Shown here piece after piece: positions 6,702-9,080 of a stretch of 9,080 nucleotides of DNA. The stretch covers positions 1 to 9,080 of the forward strand of contig PHCM01000042.1 of the NCBI GenBank assembly GCA_002842255.1, written 5' to 3'. The position numbers and the translations under genes were made by a program. The DNA comes from Betaproteobacteria bacterium HGW-Betaproteobacteria-2 (GTDB lineage: Bacteria; Pseudomonadota; Gammaproteobacteria; Burkholderiales; Methylophilaceae). Numbering within the stretch: position 1 is the stretch's first letter; each line of letters opens with the position of its first letter. Under the pieces are notes generated by a model. That model made no database searches. It was not told where the DNA came from and worked only from the letters and a program-made list of their open reading frames with translations.

Positions 6702-7637
6702 TCAGGACTCCAGTGCCCGGAGTTTACGGCTCAACTGATATAACCTCTCGAAATCCGCTGTTTCCGCTTCTCCGGCAAAGAACAGACGGTCGGAATCGGC
6801 ATACAACTGCTCCAGTTCCTGGCGTAATGGAAGCATCCATGGATTGCGTTCGAACAGCAGATGCAAACGCTCGCGGCTCAATGCCGTGCCGGTACTGGCG
6901 TCGCCGGCTTGACGGAGACTCTTCATGGCTGCCTGCAATTGCTCCAGGCTTTCACCTTTGCTTTTACGAATCGCCCGCATTTCCCTGCAGGCGATGCGAT
7001 ATGGCCTGCTCCATCGTTGTCCCAGTTGCAGCCAATCAAAATACCAGCAGAAATAAGTCGTCGTAACCAGCAACACCAGCATGGCGGCAAGCAACTTCCA
7101 TTTCATGCCTGCCGTAGCCCTTGGCTGCGGCTCCACATCAGGCATATGTTGCAAATACCCGGCATCCATTTTTGCAGGCAGCAGCGATGAAACAATCACT
7201 CTTGCCGGATTCAATTCGGCATCCATGACCTTGTCGTCAAGCCGGAACAACAGCCGCAGTGGCATCAAGGGATAGGCGCGGACTTCCTGCAGTACCTGGA
7301 ATATCTGCCAGTCCAGTACCAGCGTATGCCGCGTCATGGTTTTCAAATCCTCAAACTGCCATTGAGCATCACGCAACTCGATGACTCCCGAGGTCTTGCC
7401 TATGCTCGGCAAGGAAGCCGGATCAAAGCGGTAACCCGGCGGGGTATCAACAATGATGGTCTGACGCGCCACATCACCGACGCTGTAACCGATCTCGCGA
7501 ATTTCGGATTTGATCGTAACGTCTTTCTGCGACAAACCATCTTCGGCAGAAGTCTCGGCAAAAGCACTTCCAGCTGCAGAAACACACAGTGTGATAGCGA
7601 CGAATATCCGACATAGAGAACGAGGAAGAAACTGCAT
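6702..7637 (-). CDS. mxaA: MxaA, membrane protein for calcium insertion into methanol dehydrogenase
   Basis: 311 residues from the ATG at 7637, which shares one base with the mxaS stop (TGATG). It has GGAGGT (7644-7649) six bases upstream. A GTG at 7643 is in frame but lies closer to that ribosome site than is useful. Residues 1-27 are a signal peptide ending in GSAFA. A beta-rich periplasmic domain follows (about 28-175), with EIGYSVGDVARQTIIVDTPPGY typical of BatD-like N-terminal modules. One membrane helix (about 180-199) leads to a charged cytoplasmic helical domain with RIACREMRAIRKS and LHLLFERNPWMLP. In Methylorubrum mxaA mutants make methanol dehydrogenase lacking calcium. Its place between the DUF58 and VWA genes and its topology support the call. 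Confidence 0.87.
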   Translation of the reverse strand: MQFLPRSLCRIFVAITLCVSAAGSAFAETSAEDGLSQKDVTIKSEIREIGYSVGDVARQTIIVDTPPGYRFDPASLPSIGKTSGVIELRDAQWQFEDLKTMTRHTLVLDWQIFQVLQEVRAYPLMPLRLLFRLDDKVMDAELNPARVIVSSLLPAKMDAGYLQHMPDVEPQPRATAGMKWKLLAAMLVLLVTTTYFCWYFDWLQLGQRWSRPYRIACREMRAIRKSKGESLEQLQAAMKSLRQAGDASTGTALSRERLHLLFERNPWMLPLRQELEQLYADSDRLFFAGEAETADFERLYQLSRKLRALES

Positions 7638-8500
7638 CAACACACCTCCAGCAAATGTCGGCTCAATTGTTCTGCATTGAAATGATTGCCGGAAAAGAAC
7701 GGCGTACGTGCACCCGTCTGTCTGCAGATATCAACAATCTGCTGTCGACGCTGCTGATAGGCATGCCGTATCTTTATCGCCATGCTACGTCGCATGAATA
7801 ATGAGCCGGCACCTGTACTTTCCATATCACGCACCCGGGCCCAACCCCACTCGGGCATATCCTGATACTCGGCGCTATCCCACAGCACCAGCGGCACCAC
7901 ATCATGAGTCGCAAGGGAATTCAATGCGGCCAGCATGAATTGTTCTTCAAAATGAAAATCGGAAAGCAGGAAGACCAATGCACGTTTCTTTCTCATATGT
8001 TCTACAGCCTGCGTCAATGCTGAAGCCTGCGCCCCATCCCTGATCATCGCCTGGCTGACAACCCGGTGTGCCTCCTGTGCAAGGCCCTGGCGGTGGGAAG
8101 CCGGCATGCTCATGTCTTTCCTGATTTCATCGTCGCAGACGATCAGAGAAAAATTGTCACCATGTCGTACCGCTGACCAGGCAATCGAAGCTGCAATATC
8201 CGCCGCCTGCTGCAATTTGTTGCCTGTCCCTGAAAAACCCATGGAAGCGGAAAGGTCGAGGACTGCAACCACATCAACCGCCCCCCGTTCATAAAAGGCC
8301 CTGGACATCAGATTGCGGGGAATACTGCGTAGCGTGGCACGGATATCGATACGACGCGGATCGGGATTCTGCATAAATGGCACATAACCGCGAAAATCCA
8401 GGCTTCCTCCCGGCATGCGCGTCGTATGGCCGCCTGGCTGCGTTCCGCGCGCACGCCAGTTCAGGCTGTAATAAAAATCCTGTGGAACGAAACCCTGCAA
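7637..8500 (-). CDS. mxaS: MxaS, DUF58-family protein
   Basis: 287 residues if translation begins at the TTG at 8500. An in-frame TAA lies only two codons before it and the next in-frame ATG is at residue 29, so TTG is the likely start; no strong Shine-Dalgarno sequence is present. DUF58 hallmarks are PGGSLDFRGYVPF, DPRRIDIRA (47-55) and a VWA-like metal site D82-L-S84-A-S86-M with D181 in LLSDF. No membrane helix is evident, unlike longer DUF58 proteins, so it is probably a soluble cytoplasmic or peripheral partner. DUF58 proteins are regularly encoded next to MoxR ATPases, as here, and are thought to be adaptors or clients of them. Its stop overlaps the mxaA start by one base. Confidence 0.88.
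   Translation of the reverse strand: MQGFVPQDFYYSLNWRARGTQPGGHTTRMPGGSLDFRGYVPFMQNPDPRRIDIRATLRSIPRNLMSRAFYERGAVDVVAVLDLSASMGFSGTGNKLQQAADIAASIAWSAVRHGDNFSLIVCDDEIRKDMSMPASHRQGLAQEAHRVVSQAMIRDGAQASALTQAVEHMRKKRALVFLLSDFHFEEQFMLAALNSLATHDVVPLVLWDSAEYQDMPEWGWARVRDMESTGAGSLFMRRSMAIKIRHAYQQRRQQIVDICRQTGARTPFFSGNHFNAEQLSRHLLEVC
7644..7649 (-). promoter_or_regulatory. Ribosome binding site for mxaA inside the end of mxaS
   Basis: GGAGGT lies within the last mxaS codons, six bases before the mxaA ATG at 7637. It fixes that ATG as the start rather than the in-frame GTG at 7643. Confidence 0.7.
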
Positions 8501-8519
8501 TTCGATTTACCGCAATTCT

Positions 8520-9080
8520 TTAGGGGGCAGAAATATTGTCGAGCACGGCATCAAGTAAACGCGGCGCGATCTCGTCATGCCGCAGTTCATAGGCCGGTGT
8601 GAAGAAAATACGATGCGCCACCGTTTCATGGAATACGCTGCGGATATCATCAGGCGCCAGGTAGTCGCGACCTTCCAGCCATGCGCGACAACGTGCCGCC
8701 CGCATCATCATGGCCATGCCTCTGGGACTGGCTCCACCAGCCACCAGTCGAGCGATGTCGACGTCTTCCAACTCAATACCGGACTGCACTGGATTACGCA
8801 GGGCACGCCACAGGTTTACCGCGTAGTCCTGCAACGCAGGCTCGGCGCGAACATGAACCTGGATAGCCTCAGCCAATTGGTTAAGTTCTGCATAGGGCAC
8901 GATGCCGGGCGGCAATTGCGCAATCAATGCATCGACATCATGAAATCGCTGATTGAACATCAGGTCTTTCTGCAACTCCCTGTCATCCGGTGCATCGATA
9001 TTGATTTCCATAAAGAAGCGGTCACGTGCTGCCGCAGGCAGTTCAAAGGTTTCCTCCCGCTCCAGACGGTTACGGTCGGC
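8520..9080 (-). CDS. mxaR: MxaR, MoxR-family AAA+ ATPase (C-terminal part; 5' end beyond window)
   Basis: Only the last 186 residues are in the window; the frame is open to position 9080, and the Walker A and B motifs lie beyond it. The ATG at 9011 is internal: the codons before it read EREETFELPAAARDRFFMEI, the MoxR family segment after sensor 1 that contains the arginine-finger region (usually LDRF). Further downstream are the helical lid and the sensor-2 motif GGASPRGMAMMMRAARCRAWLEG, then DYLAPDDIRSVFHETVAHRI, all typical of MoxR. It is a cytoplasmic ATPase, probably hexameric, thought to act as a chaperone with MxaS in methanol dehydrogenase activation. The mxaS start lies 19 bases after its TAA stop. 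The visible sensor-1 region reads ADRNR rather than the usual ATxNP. Confidence 0.92.
   Translation of the reverse strand, partial: ADRNRLEREETFELPAAARDRFFMEINIDAPDDRELQKDLMFNQRFHDVDALIAQLPPGIVPYAELNQLAEAIQVHVRAEPALQDYAVNLWRALRNPVQSGIELEDVDIARLVAGGASPRGMAMMMRAARCRAWLEGRDYLAPDDIRSVFHETVAHRIFFTPAYELRHDEIAPRLLDAVLDNISAP

Noticed and set aside
1..9080. Search for CRISPR arrays, transposases, tRNA/rRNA genes, phage or defence genes
   Set aside because: No repeat arrays, mobile-element genes or RNA-gene signatures were seen. The MoxR/VWA genes could recall ternary-type systems but the mxa order and MxaD explain them.

Overview
The window comes from a Gram-negative methylotroph, most likely a gamma- or betaproteobacterial methanol or methane oxidiser. 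The reason is that one strand carries the accessory (maturation) half of a methanol dehydrogenase (mxa) cluster in its familiar gene order. Base composition looks roughly balanced (about half G+C by eye). The genus cannot be fixed from the sequence alone.

Layout. (1) 1-1749, minus strand: a FecA-like TonB-dependent outer-membrane receptor, cut by the left window edge so that its last strands are missing. (2) 1750-1947: a divergent intergenic region with a sigma70-like promoter for the receptor and an inverted repeat that straddles its -35 box. (3) 1948-3581, plus strand: a two-gene two-component system, a small membrane histidine kinase and a NarL/FixJ response regulator. By context these are MxaY and MxaB, the pair known in methanotrophs to control mxa expression and the lanthanide switch. 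(4) 3582-3651: a convergent gap with a perfect 10-bp hairpin. (5) 9080 down to 3652, minus strand: mxaR (MoxR AAA+ ATPase, C-terminal part only), mxaS (DUF58), mxaA, mxaC (VWA), mxaK (TPR-like), mxaL (VWA) and mxaD (SRPBCC), packed with overlaps of 1-16 nt or gaps of 5-19 nt.

How the genes work together. In known methylotrophs mxaFJGI encode the calcium-PQQ methanol dehydrogenase, its cytochrome cL and a binding protein. These would lie beyond the right edge. MxaR/S/A/C/K/L are needed to place calcium in the active site; they look like a membrane assembly machine resembling Bat-type (MoxR-DUF58-VWA-TPR) systems. MxaD is a periplasmic protein reported to help methanol dehydrogenase interact with cytochrome cL. 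MxaY/MxaB would switch the cluster on. The receptor sits back-to-back with the kinase gene and has an acidic insert in its barrel region. It may import a metal complex relevant to the calcium/lanthanide choice, but the sequence alone does not prove this.

No RNA genes, transposons, CRISPR arrays or long repeats were seen.
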